Shown: positions 54,611-64,000 of the stretch, piece after piece | Layout of the letters: every line of letters starts with the position of its first letter | How positions within the stretch are numbered: the first letter of the stretch is position 1 | Assembly (NCBI RefSeq): GCF_025370935.1 | Contig: NC_133495.1 | Location: 426,487 to 490,486 of the forward strand | DNA from: Choristoneura fumiferana | Taxonomy: Eukaryota > Arthropoda > Insecta > Lepidoptera > Tortricidae | Direction of reading: 5' to 3' | DNA length: 64,000 nt | Program-made: the position numbers and the translations under genes | Notes under the pieces: generated by a model | What the model saw: only the letters and a program-made list of their open reading frames with translations | What the model was told of the DNA's origin: nothing | Database searches by the model: none

Positions 54611-57600
54611 ATGACCGAAAAGTTTGACAGCAAAAACGGATATAATAGCAGTGATTTCAAACGTAATTCCAACCAAGACATGCAAGGTGGAGACGCCGAT
54701 CGTCACGACCAAGATGGCGACGATGGAGCAAAAATAAATGACAAAGCCGGTGAATACATGAGGGAACTGTTGAGTGAAAAAATTAAGCTCAATACTGCCA
54801 AGTTCCCTTATGCCACTAAGCTCATTGATCAAGGTAAATATTTCATACACACTGGTGTTCTCCTGTCAGCATTAATTTAATTTTTTTTTGTCTTAGTATG
54901 AGTTTTTAACATGCTAATTCACTATTCCACTATCCTATGTGATGACGAGCCATATCATATCCTTCAATCCTATGTTTTGTAATTTCTTATCTATTGTTTG
55001 TTCTCAGAGGTTACCAAGGTGCAAGCCTCGGGTCGGATACCGCCACGAGATTTCAAATATGTTGATGTGTACCATGAGAAGCCAGTCAAAGTCACCGTTA
55101 AGGTGCTGGTACCACTCAAAGAACACCCTAAGGTTTGTATTCTTTTAAAAGAACAGTATGAGCTATATAATTTTTATTGTGCAACATTATCAGATTTTTC
55201 TATATTATTTCCACCACCAGTAAAGTACTTAACTTAAGTTCTGTTCCTCAGTTTAACTTTGTGGGCAAACTGCTGGGACCCAAGGGAAACACCATGAAGC
55301 AGCTGCAAGAGGAAACCATGTGCAAGATGGCAGTGCTGGGACGTGGGTCCATGAGGGACAGGTAATATTGCAATCACAGAGTAAGACTAATAATATAAAA
55401 ATCGTCATGCCTGAGGGTTCTATAGAAATTTTTAGCCATCTAAGAAAATTCAATATTGGCAGAGCCCTACTCCTAAGCAAAATCTGCAGTGTTGTAAGCG
55501 CTTCTGTTATACCAAATTCAACACTCTAGGACAACAGGAGGTATCCCATATAGGTTTTGATGCCCTGGCAATTTATATGGAAACATCTTGTTTTAATAAC
55601 CTAACGCCCAGTCCTTTATAAAGTACTTATTGTAATTTAAACATCAAACTATCATAAATGACATAACGTTTGATGTTCATAAATCGAAAAATTTGACTTG
55701 AGCGTGAGGAGGATAACTGTCTTATCTAAAAGTCTGAATTTTAAGTTTCAAGGGATTGTAAAAGTGCGTTTTAGGTTTTAATTGTTTGTGTGAACTTAAA
55801 AACAAACTTTTTTTTCACATAAGATTAAGATAAAAGACATGATAGAGCTATGGAACACAACAGGCTATTCAATAGTAATAATAGAGTATAAACAAAAATG
55901 TTGTTTTCACTTTAATCTGGTTTATCATCTGTAAAAATAATTAGCAGGCCTCTTTTATAATGAACTCCTTATAAGAACCCCAAATTTAATAAACTCTGCA
56001 AACAGACTTTACTACTAAATAAATTAAATAAATAAATATTATGGGACACTTGACACCAATTTTGACCTAGTCCCAAACTAAGCAAAGCTTGTACTATGGG
56101 TACTAGGCATTGGATAGACATACTTATATAGATAAATACATATTAAACATCCAAGACCCGAGAACAAACATTTGTATTATTCATACAAATATCTGCCCCG
56201 GCCGGGGATCAAACCTGAGACCTCAAGCTTGGTCAGGTTCAAGTCTGCTCATTATTAGTCTCAACACTGTCTAAAACATCTCTCCATTTCAGGCAAAAAG
56301 AAGAAGAACTAAGAAACTCATTAGACCCTAAGTATGCGCACCTGACTGATGAGTTGCATGTGGAGATCTCTGCACTGGCACCTCCTGCTGAGGCTCATGC
56401 TAGGATCGCTTATGCACTTGCTGAAGTCAAGAAATACCTGCTGCCGGATGTTGGAGATGTCATGCGCCAGGGGCCAATGAGGGATATGAATGAACGAGGT
56501 TTGTTTTATATCCTTAGATAACTGATTTGCAGATTGAAATAGGCATGCTGTTTTGTAAAGGGGTGATCCATAAATGTCACACAATTAGGGGGGTTAGGTG
56601 CTTTGTGACACAGGTACAATATAATGTCCATTTTTATAGCAATAGGAGTGACAAGGAGGGAGGAGGGGGGTGGGGTTATAACTGGTCAAAATTGGTGTCA
56701 CATACTTTATTGATTGCCCCAAATGGGTAGTTTTACCAGTGTTTCAACCATTCAATTTTCTGTCACATTTATAAAGCGACAAGCTTCAATTAGCACAGCA
56801 TTTGAATAAATTGAATTAGCAAGCACACTAGTTTTTGCTTAGTGCGACTCATTTCATCAATATAACTTGTATGTTGACGCCCCACTGATGCTTATCTCAT
56901 TTAATATGCCAGTGAAAGGGACGGTGCGAAACGAACTTCGTTTTTCCAGTTTTGTGGTAGCCCCTCTTTGTTATGATTTTTTACGTTGGCACTAAGTGAT
57001 GGACATTGTATTTTTTATTGATTTGATCACTTTATTGTTTTTACGTTTTTGCACTTTTGTGCATTTACGTTTTCAAAAGAGAAGTAGAATATTGATTGCT
57101 TTAATGTTATTTTTGTTATCATAAAATATATGTTTTATCGATTTTTTATAATTATATCGGAAACCGAAATCATGAGCAGTACTGTTTGTTTTATGCTGGC
57201 TACATTATTTTTACATTTGACATTTCAGACTCATTTTAGTATCTAGGTTTCACAAATAGACCATAGTAGTGTTTGAAACACTAGTATTTTGCATTCAGAT
57301 CAAACAACATAATGAATCAAAGGGTTGTGTGAAGCAGGGTATTTGCACCATATTTTGTATATAAATTGCTTCCTTAGTTTATTAATTCAAAGTAAAACAA
57401 ACTGTACAGCTACATGCAAAATGAAACACAAAATGTACAGCTACATGCAAAACATAATCAATGGCAAAATGTACAATACGCATACTGTACATTTTGCCAT
57501 TGATTATGTTTTGCATGTAGCTGTACATTTTGTGTTTCATGCATTCTGCTCTGAAGTACTGTTTTCCACATCCCACAACATACATTCTGTAACACTGATA

Positions 57601-58834
57601 GTGTGACACATCTACCTAACTGATTGATATATTGTCTTACTTTAAGTATAATCTAGTAGAAGTTTGCTTCTGGATACTTGTTTCATACGCTGCGCGTTCT
57701 GCCCCTTAAAAGTCACTGCAGCAGCACTGGCAGTCACTGACGCACTTCTCTTAAAATCATAAGTCCTCACATTCTTCATAAAGTGCAAATCTTAATAATA
57801 ACTCAAAGTCCAATTTTTTGAATGAAAATATCAATTGTGGAAATTATTTATAAAATTACATTTGTAGCACTATATCTTTTCAAAGTGAAGACTTATGACG
57901 ATAGAAACTAAGCCATATGGAAAGAGACGGGCGTCGGATGGACTCCCAGGGTAGATACGGTCTAAAACAGTGCGGGTTGTCACCAGATGCGGGTCCGGCG
58001 AGGCCGCCGCTCCTCGCGAGCCCCGGCCGGAGGCAATCCGACGTCCTATACAGTGCATGCACGGTCACGAAACGTTCGTTCTCGTACCAGGGGCCGGTTG
58101 TTAGTAATGTTCGTGATTCAGGTCCGCACGTGGGCGGGCCGCCGCGCATGCCGCGGCCCCCGCACGCGCCACGCCCGCCGCACGCCATGCCCCCGCCCCC
58201 GCCGCACGCGCGCGCCATGCCCAACAAGACCAAAGTCATCAGCATACTGGACCGCGCGCGCTCCGCCATGGAGTCCTCCTACGGATACGATGATCCCTAC
58301 GGTGCCCCTGAACCACCGGTTTGTTGACACACCAGCTTTATTTATCTTGGCTTTTAAACCAAAAATTTTAGAAGCAGATATCATGTCAGACAATTTTCTT
58401 AACGCTGCATTATGAAGCAAATCAAAATTACTGACTACTATCTCTTCCTACCCAGAGTTTGATCAACTTCTCGAAGTGTGATAAAGAGCGAGCATAAGCG
58501 CCAAAACACAATTACAAGATACAGGGGCTGTTTCACCACCCATTCATTAATTTTAACTGATGGATAAATGTAATGCCGTCTCCTATTCAAACGAAACAAA
58601 TAGAGACGGCATCACATTTAGCCGTCAAATAAATTTAATCAATAGATGGTGAAACAGGGGGGTTCTTTGTATTTTCAAATCTAGTAAGTCCAATTTCAGT
58701 CATTTCTAGGTACGTAGTTATACATAGGTGGTAGGTATGTAGTTAGTATGCTACTTTTTGCAATTAAAACAAATGCAACAAAGCGTGTATTGAATTATTT
58801 TTTAAGACGCTTATATTAGCTCCACTTGTAACAT

Positions 58835-58906
<72 letters not shown>

Positions 58907-59411
58907 TGCACTAATGGTATTTTAGAACATTGTTATATTGATATGAAACTTGGCAATTTTATATAGAACCAATTACAATACAATAATATGGTACCATCGA
59001 GCTGATCTGATGATGATGAAGTCGGAAAGTAGACACTTAGAAGTCCCAAGACAGAACAATGTGACCTATCCATGTTTGGACTCAGTAGAATAGTCTCAGT
59101 GTGTATTTTGAACAAGGGTCATCTGATGGTCTGATAGTGGAGCAGTTAGGCATCAAAGCGTGTTGATTCAGTTTTATTTCTTACATTATACTTTCATATA
59201 GGTTCGCGGGCCTCCGCGTCCGGCGCCCGACGACTTCTACTACGATCGCGGGCAGCAGCAGCACGACCGCTACTACGAAGATGATGGCTACGGCTACAAG
59301 GAGGACCAGCGCGAGTTCAAGTCGTCGCGGGACGTGGGCACGCGCCGCCCGCAGCAGCAGCAGCAGCGCCACTACGCGCGCACCACGCCCTACGCGCGCC
59401 CGCCCAAGTAA
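54611..59411 (+). CDS. STAR-family KH-domain RNA-binding protein (KHDRBS/Sam68-like)
   Basis: Six exons: 54,611-54,833; 55,008-55,132; 55,252-55,361; 56,293-56,498; 58,122-58,318; 59,202-59,411. All junctions are GT-AG and in phase (1, 0, 2, 1, 0); 1,071 nt give 356 residues with a TAA stop. Residues about 40-80 form a QUA1-like helix (GEYMRELLSEKIKLN). The KH domain spans exons 2-4, with GPKG at about 125-128 and the STAR signature GRGSMRDR then KEEELR. The tail has Pro/His-rich (GGPPRMPRPPHAPRPPHA), Tyr/Asp-rich (YYDRGQQQHDRYYEDDGYGY) and Arg/Gln parts, as in Sam68/SLM and fly qkr58E proteins. Such proteins bind UA-rich RNA as dimers and regulate splicing in the nucleus. Orthology to a single fly gene is not resolved. 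Confidence 0.93.
55362..56292 (+). other. KHDRBS intron 3 with a dispersed repeat
   Basis: At about 56,040-56,270 is a common lepidopteran repeat (GACACTTGACACCAATTTTG, CAAGACCCGAGAACAAAC, GGCCGGGGATCAAACC). A related reversed fragment lies near 24,270-24,340. The rest is AT-rich. Confidence 0.55.
56563..56710. mobile_element. MITE in KHDRBS intron 4
   Basis: GGGGTGATCCATAAATGTCACAC at the left and GTCACATACTTTATTGATTGCCCC at the right form inverted termini. A relative is at 62,848-62,956 (GATCCATAAAGTACGTCACAC, GTGTGACATACTTTATGGAT). Confidence 0.65.
57421..57543. repeat. Near-perfect long palindrome in KHDRBS intron 4
   Basis: ATGAAACACAAAATGTACAG and the following CTACATGCAAAACATAATC are mirrored by GATTATGTTTTGCATGTAG and CTGTACATTTTGTGTTTCAT, arms about 57 bp with a short centre. 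A shorter direct copy of AACTGTACAGCTACATGCAAAATG precedes it at 57,400. Probably a MITE; it would form a strong RNA hairpin in the intron. Confidence 0.8.
57905..58121 (+). other. In-frame open extension upstream of KHDRBS exon 5
   Basis: The reading frame of exon 5 stays open for about 70 codons upstream of its acceptor, starting with a Met at 57,917 (MERDGRRMDSQGRYGLKQ). It is GC-rich and Arg/Gly/Pro-rich like the exon itself. It could be an alternative first exon, a longer exon 5 or retained intron; no in-phase acceptor at its left edge was found. Confidence 0.35.
58533..58663. mobile_element. MITE in KHDRBS intron 5
   Basis: GGCTGTTTCACCACCCATTC at the left, ATAGATGGTGAAACAGGGG at the right, with an inner ATGCCGTCTC/GAGACGGCAT pair. 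Non-coding. Confidence 0.75.
58838..58901. repeat. (TA)n microsatellite
   Basis: Pure AT dinucleotide run of about 60 bp in KHDRBS intron 5. Confidence 0.95.
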
Positions 59412-59876
59412 TCATGTTGGTAGTGTTCCTAGTGCGGCGGTGCGGTAACAACACTACGATGTTCCTTATCACAATATTAAACCCCATTTGGGTACTTTGG
59501 TTCACGAAAATTCAAAGTAGTGACAAGTTTATTTTTACACGGAAATACCATACAATCATTTTAGCCAAACAAACTCCTATATGTACGTAGTTCTGAAGAT
59601 TCCATTCAGGTCATTATTATAGTCATTAGAATGCACACTTCAAAATTAGTAAAAATCAAAAATTTAAAATGTTTGCAGTAGGTAATAAAAATAAATTAAT
59701 TTTACTCTTAGCTTACTAGCCTAATTCGGTCTTGTTTTCCTGAAAATTAATTTCAGCTGCTCTTTAATGATTAAGTGATATTCGGAAATGTTGCCCGCAC
59801 TTGCCACACATTTCTTTTTATTTTGCTTGTAAATTTAAAAAACGCCTTATTAATCAGCACGTATTTATATGTATTC
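59412..59876 (+). other. Likely KHDRBS 3' UTR
   Basis: Non-coding sequence after the stop. AATAAAAATAAA near 59,685 is the first clear poly(A) signal candidate; others lie further on (60,288; 61,019). Confidence 0.4.
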
Positions 59877-59878
59877 AG

Positions 59879-60225
59879 GGTGTTCACTTTCTGGAAAGTC
59901 AGGGAAAATCAAGGATTTGCTAGAAACCCAAAAAGTCAGAGAAAAATCTTGTGATTTCCCAAAACTTCGCTAGATATTTTGGCACCAGTCGTTCCAGTTC
60001 TGGGCGACGTATTAAAGAGTGGCATCATAAAATCAGTCACCGAAAAAGTGAGCACATTCGGTGTGCTGTGAATTTCCATCATCGGGTCTAGCTTAGTATC
60101 TCGGGCAGTAAAAAAAAACCATAATATATCATCTGCTTTGAAATGTACATGATTGGTTAGGGAAATTTAGAAAAGTGGTCAGAAAGTCAGGGTTTTTTTT
60201 TAGGATTTGTAGTGGACACCCTGGT
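59879..60225. mobile_element. MITE with CAGGGTGTTCACT termini
   Basis: Left CAGGGTGTTCACT is mirrored by AGTGGACACCCTG. AAGTCAGGG motifs lie just inside both ends. About 350 bp, no transposase. Confidence 0.78.
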
Positions 60226-62067
60226 ATTGCTTCTTAACATTTTGTTTTGATGGCTAGTCTCTTTTATATTTAACAACTTAATAAAGCTGTTTACATAATT
60301 TTCAGGCCAGCTTCTAAAAAGCGTCCACAGTAATTGGTGAGTATGCAAAACTGGATCTAAAATATCACCTGAACACAAATAAAATATGACAAGCAAAAAA
60401 TCAAGACAAAACAATGGTAAAACATTGGAACATTCAAAACCGTGTGTAACCTTCAAATTACAAGTACATAATAATATTAGTTCTTATTAGCGTTATGTAA
60501 TGCATATATTTAACTTTAATTATTTACAGACCAAACTCTAAACATTTCTTTTTTACAGAATTATGTTCGATATAATATTGCAACAGCAAAAGACTAACTG
60601 ACAGAGATAAACTATTTAAACTTCCTAAATAATGTTCAGAAGATTCTGGAAAATACTTTTATTATGTTCTCAAGAAAATGAAAATATTTTATGTTGTTCT
60701 AAAATTAAAATATATGAGAATGGCGCACAAGAACTACCACGCATGCCGCTACCGTAACTAAAAGCCGTTGCCCATAATTTTCACTAAATAGGTTAATAAA
60801 AGTTTTAAAATATAAATGTTTCGTGTAGCCTTTCTGAACAAAAATTTATAAATATGGATCACTTATATGTAATAAGTAAGTCATTGTTTCTTAAAATAAG
60901 CTTAGAAACTGATAATTTCAACATGTTTTGATGTAGCCTGTCAACTCAAAAACACTCGTAGATATACTAAACTTGAACTTTATGGTTAGTTTGGACTGCA
61001 AAATGAAATGTATCATGCAATAAATAAAAAGAGATTCACCTGTGAAGTAGGATTATTAAAACATGTTGAACCAATTGATAGATTTAAATAAATGTGTAAT
61101 ACAACAATTCTTGTGTGACTATGAGTAAATAAATAACATTAAAAACATAAATACAAAGATTTTTAATTGGTTCACAATACTTATTTAGTGAGAAATTATC
61201 CGAAGCAATCTAAATTAGTTCTAAAATGACAAATTAATGTCAATGTTCAATGCAACGGAAACATAACATTTGCTCTATCTACCTCTACCTCATCTGAAAT
61301 AAAAATTTCAAGTAAAAAAAGCATTTTTGTTACGGCGCACATTCGTCGTACAACCAAAAACCAGAATAATGGTATTTGCTAAGATAAGCTAAAACCAAGA
61401 CCTTTCACCAATATAATGGAACAGGAATTTGCTGGATTTCCTATTTTCTGAAGAAAGCAAGAATTCAATTTCTGAAAAAGGTAAAAAGGCAACTGAGAAT
61501 AAAGATATCGAAAGTCTTAATAAGACTGATTCGACGCAGATGAAGAAGTCAGGTTCACCGCGACAAAATGGTTATTTTTTCCAATCGATAACTAATTGTA
61601 GCTCAGACAAACAAAATAATGTCCGTCATATATAAACGTTCTAGTCTACAGATTCAAATTTAAAAATAATTGATTCGAACATTCTGTTCAAATTGTCGCT
61701 GTGGATCAAACTTTTGAAATAAATTTAAGTCAATGCAAATTAATAAACACGAAAATTTTCTCAAATGTACTTGATGAAAAAGTTGAAAATTTTCTATCTC
61801 TAAAAAAGTAATGCAACAAATCAAGTTATTTGCAATAGTTTGACAAATTAAAAACTTCTAAAAAGTGTTGCAATAAAAAAATATGTAAGTATATATCGGT
61901 ATTATAAAGGTTACATGCCTCGCAATTGAACAAAAAATACATAATAGAAACCTAAAACAACGAGCATGATTATTGAAAATCTAGCATAAAATTAAATCTT
62001 CAAGTTATATTGACCTGAAAATTGAGGTAATAATTATTTTTTACAGCCTACGGCGCTCGCCATTTTT
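60226..62067. other. AT-rich intergenic stretch, no gene seen
   Basis: Only short frames; the 68-codon plus frame at 61,429-61,635 (LDFLFSEESKNSISEKGK) is low in complexity and unsupported. Several AATAAA runs, some possibly distal poly(A) signals. Confidence 0.5.
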
Positions 62068-62233
62068 AACCTCGTAACGCCCACTACAAATATGTTTGCT
62101 ATTAAAGATATATTATAAATTAATACAAACATTTGATACAATAAAGTTGTTTAACTAAAACCAACTACTTTGCTTCATTATGATCAATTGATCACACTTT
62201 TGTCCCATTTTCTAAACCCGGGCGTTACGAGGT
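62068..62233. mobile_element. MITE-like element with AACCTCGTAACGCC termini
   Basis: AACCTCGTAACGCC at the left, GGCGTTACGAGGTTTT at the right, AT-rich interior. Non-coding. Confidence 0.65.
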
Positions 62234-62349
62234 TTTACAGGGTTTACAACAAAGGAATAATCTGCTTTGTATGTATGTATATTGATCGTTGGCAGTGATG
62301 GAGTGTAGGAGACTATTTCTGACCTAGAATTAACTTTAAAATATGGCAT

Positions 62350-62416
62350 GGCCCTCTCATTCTGGGAGGCGGCCTGCTCCTAGCAGTGGGACATAGGCTG
62401 GAATGATGATGATGAC
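62350..62416 (+). repeat. SINE tail fragment
   Basis: GGCCCTCTCATTCTGGGAGG, CTAGCAGTGGGACATAGGCTGG and GATGATGATGATG match the tail of the SINE at 116-375. Confidence 0.65.
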
Positions 62417-62453
62417 AACGCTAAGAATGTTTTTTCAAGCATTGAACCAAGTT

Positions 62454-62671
62454 AGGGCCTTGTTACACTTGCGATTTGCGGGCGAGTTGAATGAAAGGCA
62501 AGTTCGCTACGAGCGCGTAACGATTTCGCAGCGAGTTCGCCGCGTCTATAGCTGAGACGCCATGCTGATTTTACCGCGAGTACGCAGCGAATTCGTAGTG
62601 CGCTCGCGACGAAATCGTTACGCGCTCGCCTCTTTCAACTCGCCCGCAAGTCACAAGTGTGATAACGCCCT
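62454..62671. mobile_element. Palindromic MITE
   Basis: AGGGCCTTGTTACACTTG, GCGGGCGAGTTGAA and CGCGTAACGATTTCG on the left are mirrored by CGAAATCGTTACGCG, TTCAACTCGCCCGC and CACAAGTGTGATAACGCCCT. Related pieces are seen at about 405-470. Confidence 0.78.
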
Positions 62672-62847
62672 TAGTGACAAAATCGGTAACGTAAGAAATG
62701 GACGTTAAAATTTTCAACTACTACAATAAACGTGATTACTTAAAAATGTATTTTATTTCTAATCTACGAGAGCTCCAAAATTTAACTTATAAAAACGTAT
62801 GAAGTACTTATTTGAAACTGCTTTGTTTTCTTAAAATTTGAGCTCTT

Positions 62848-62956
62848 AGATCCATAAAGTACGTCACACTAGTTTTTGGTCCTTTTAGAACCCTCCCCTT
62901 GTCACACGTATTGCTATGAAATAATTAATGTGTGACATACTTTATGGATGACCCCT
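62848..62956. mobile_element. MITE related to 56,563-56,710
   Basis: Inverted termini GATCCATAAAGTACGTCACAC and GTGTGACATACTTTATGGAT with CCCCTTGTCACACGTATTGC inside. Confidence 0.65.
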
Positions 62957-62973
62957 TTACCTTTCTTGAATTC

Positions 62974-63147
62974 TGGCGTAGCTAGGTTGTGACCAAAAGC
63001 CCTGGGGTAAACAATAAACTAAACTATTTCAAATCATTTGTTCCGTATTCCGAACGTGGGAGAAATTTTTACTAGTTCAATTTAGGGGTCCGAGCCCCCT
63101 GAGTTTGGACACTGCCCAGTCTAGTCCTCCGGTAGCTACGCCACTGC
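62974..63147. mobile_element. MITE with TGGCGTAGCTA termini
   Basis: CTGGCGTAGCTAGG at the left, GGTAGCTACGCCACTGC at the right, with GACCAAAAGCCC and GGGGTCCGAGCCCCC inside. After it, 63,148-64,000 is AT-rich with nothing I can identify. Confidence 0.65.
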
Positions 63148-64000
63148 TTGAACTCATCCTCCCACTAACAAGTAAATAATAATAAATTTTAAGTAAATCA
63201 AACCGGTTACTGCAGTAAATGTTTTATTCGTGTATTTTTTTTTCTAAATAAGTAATATGAAATCATCACTTATACGTAAAAGCCGTTAGACATGAATTAA
63301 TAAATAAAAAATATCCTACTTTTGCACTTATGATAAACGTTAACGTTGATTCTTTCTTCACAAAGTTTATCTCATAATAGCTGCAGTATTTAGAAGAATA
63401 CAAAACCTTAAGGTGGAACGATTTTTTACTAACTGTATTAACAAAATCATGTAGCGCTTGAAGAATAATTTGAATTAAATCACATCTGTTGACTTTTATT
63501 TTGTTCTTATTTGAGGCATTTTTTATTTACCTAAAAAAGCTTTGATTAAGCTTTCTAGATGATTATTAGTATTGTCAATATGTGAGTAGACGGCGAACAG
63601 TTATGTACGCAAACGGCTCGGAGTAGTGTGTGTCAGCCTCACGTTGTCAACTACGCTGACAATTCGATATGCTAGCGACGTTGCCAGATTTCGTTTGATT
63701 GTCTGATCCAAATCACATAAACCATTTTTGGAAGCTCGTTTAATTTTTTTAATATTTTTGCTGGCATAGGGTACAAAGTCCGTCAGTCAAAAAAGACTGA
63801 AGTGCAACGACAAATGTATTGCCAATTCTTTGGGTTTCCGACAGAAATTAAAAAGAAAAATCACATAACATTAACGTATTACAAAAGTACGGAAATTTGC
63901 AATTAACGGATTAATAAATTAGTAGTGCTAAAATCAGATTAAAGCTGCATGGCTTGTGGCTTTTTCCATAAAATAAAAATAAAAAAACATCAAGTCAAAT

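Noticed and set aside
57880..58420. Gly/Arg-rich minus-strand frames
   Set aside because: Antisense of the GC-rich KHDRBS exon 5 region; the plus-strand exon has matching splice phases.
61429..61635. 68-codon plus-strand frame downstream of KHDRBS
   Set aside because: Lys/Ser/Asn-rich, AT-driven, no splice partners or recognisable domain.

Overview
This is eukaryotic DNA, almost certainly from a moth or butterfly. Genes have introns with GT-AG splice sites, intergenic DNA is AT-rich, and the repeats are ones I know from Lepidoptera: SINEs ending in (GATGAT)n, a repeat opening with a GCCCGCG-type motif, and many short inverted-repeat MITEs. The family assignments come from reading the sequence; no database search was run.

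Layout. (1) 116-5,706: mostly repeats, plus three minus-strand exons (5,577-5,706; 2,969-3,157; 2,272-2,489) that splice in frame into the N-terminus of an ankyrin-repeat protein continuing off the left edge. (2) 12,427-23,134: a minus-strand TRPA-type ion channel gene. Ten exons join in frame to about 1,120 residues; only the first coding exon is not found. The two genes share their first intron phases and a VER/LL exon junction, so they look like tandem TRPA paralogues. (3) 27,630-32,716: a DIRS-type (tyrosine recombinase) retrotransposon on the minus strand with inverted termini and an internal complementary region. (4) A 100-N assembly gap at 33,766-33,865. (5) 33,866-38,255: a degraded Ty3/gypsy element whose 5' LTR is mostly lost in the gap. 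(6) 38,256-53,890: a second copy of the 15.5-32.8 kb segment, including seven TRPA exons, interrupted by a Ty1/copia element (49,251-53,564) with identical LTRs. (7) 54,611-59,411: a complete six-exon plus-strand gene for a STAR/KHDRBS (Sam68-like) RNA-binding protein of 356 residues. (8) 59,412-64,000: 3' flank with several MITEs and no convincing gene.

The two copies of the 17 kb segment are near-identical by eye but differ in many clean transposon presence/absence sites. Each has the empty site of the other's retrotransposon. They lie either side of a gap, and the sequence next to the gap on the right is a copy-specific transposon. The simplest reading is two unmerged haplotypes of one locus rather than a true tandem duplication, and copy 2's exon frameshifts may be assembly errors. 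A real duplication with a dying second copy remains possible.

I found no convincing wholly new biological system. The most informative points are the DIRS element with its empty site and internal complementary region, a relic ankyrin exon inside a TRPA intron, the tandem TRPA paralogues, and an inverted pair of minisatellite arrays.
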